Source: Moringa oleifera (lineage: Eukaryota > Streptophyta > Magnoliopsida > Brassicales > Moringaceae). Taken from it: a stretch of 64,000 nucleotides of DNA. The translations under genes were made by a program, and so were the position numbers. Position 1 is the stretch's first letter. Every line of letters begins with the position of its first letter. Below are positions 63,786-64,000 of this stretch, one piece after another. Under the pieces are notes generated by a model. The model worked only from the letters and a program-made list of their open reading frames with translations. It was not told the DNA's origin and did no database searches. The stretch spans positions 682,001 to 746,000 of the forward strand of contig JAJFZO010000065.1 in NCBI GenBank assembly GCA_021397835.1. The letters run 5' to 3'.

Positions 63786-64000
63786 TTATGCCATAGCACC
63801 TCCAGTTTGGTGAAGCATTGCATCAATCTCATCACCATCATCCATTTCCAACTGCAGCATAAAGAATTCAAAAGTTCAGGTAAAAATAATATTGCCAGGA
63901 AAATGAGATAGAACGTGAGAGCAAGCATAGTGCAACAGAGACACAGACCTCATCTGGAGTCTGCTCCGCACGGAGACGACGACCATCAAACAAGAAAGCA
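63786..64000 (-). CDS. SUMO: SUMO (small ubiquitin-like modifier), 3' end
   Basis: Two exons on the minus strand. The last is 63851-63786, reading LEMDDGDEIDAMLHQTGGAM plus A and a TAA. The previous runs from 63949 to beyond the window end and reads AFLFDGRRLRAEQTPDE, with a GTCTGT donor. The sequence is the C-terminal half of a plant SUMO1/2. QTGG is the mature end; the AMA extension is removed by ULP proteases before conjugation. The part with the beta-grasp start and the consensus-lysine region lies outside the window. SUMO genes stand next to the DUF295 gene in Arabidopsis also (At5g55160/55170 from memory). Confidence 0.97.

Overview
The window is nuclear DNA of a eudicot plant. Its coding exons are short, with GT..AG introns, and they alternate with AT-rich intergenic DNA, microsatellites and decayed transposons. 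The gene set is plant-specific: plastid branching enzyme homologue, GDP-L-galactose phosphorylase, STIG1, DUF4408/DUF761, GT61 and GH9B. I cannot place it below the eudicot level with confidence; a woody rosid is plausible. Exon models were built by hand from splice sites and reading-frame continuity, and all complete models sum to whole codons.

Left part (1-16 kb): the last exons of a pyridoxal-phosphate homeostasis protein (YggS/PROSC family), then a 21-exon branching-enzyme homologue (BE1/EMB2729 type) whose catalytic nucleophile position is His instead of Asp. Intron 8 of that gene holds a LINE fragment. A Copia retrotransposon fragment follows, next to a clearly broken RNase III-like (RTL2-type) gene.

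Middle part (16-36 kb): a minus-strand GT61 glycosyltransferase (3 exons), an intronless DUF4408/DUF761 gene, a set of unrecognised candidate exons, and a five-exon DUF212 (acid phosphatase/haloperoxidase-related) gene. Upstream of the last lies a cluster of GGCCCA (site II) motifs, followed by several kb of very AT-rich DNA. That DNA carries a 650-bp hAT-like non-autonomous element bounded by a perfect 8-bp target duplication.

Right part (36-64 kb), gene-dense: GDP-L-galactose phosphorylase (VTC2/VTC5) with its conserved ACG-initiated upstream ORF; mitochondrial bL31; a STIG1-like protein; aspartate carbamoyltransferase; MOCS3/CNX5 (minus); a small LEA-like gene divergent from it; mitochondrial uL30; a GH9 endoglucanase (minus); a DUF295 protein (minus); and the 3' end of SUMO (minus). 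From memory this order resembles Arabidopsis At5g55110-At5g55170, with ATCase and GH9 as extra members. The non-coding leaders of ATCase and the uL30 gene are visibly homologous, which points to a local duplication.

The genes are housekeeping and act in separate pathways: ascorbate, pyrimidine, Mo-cofactor and tRNA thiolation, mitoribosome, cell wall, SUMO. No prokaryote-like operon or CRISPR is present, and I saw no convincing tRNA or rRNA gene.
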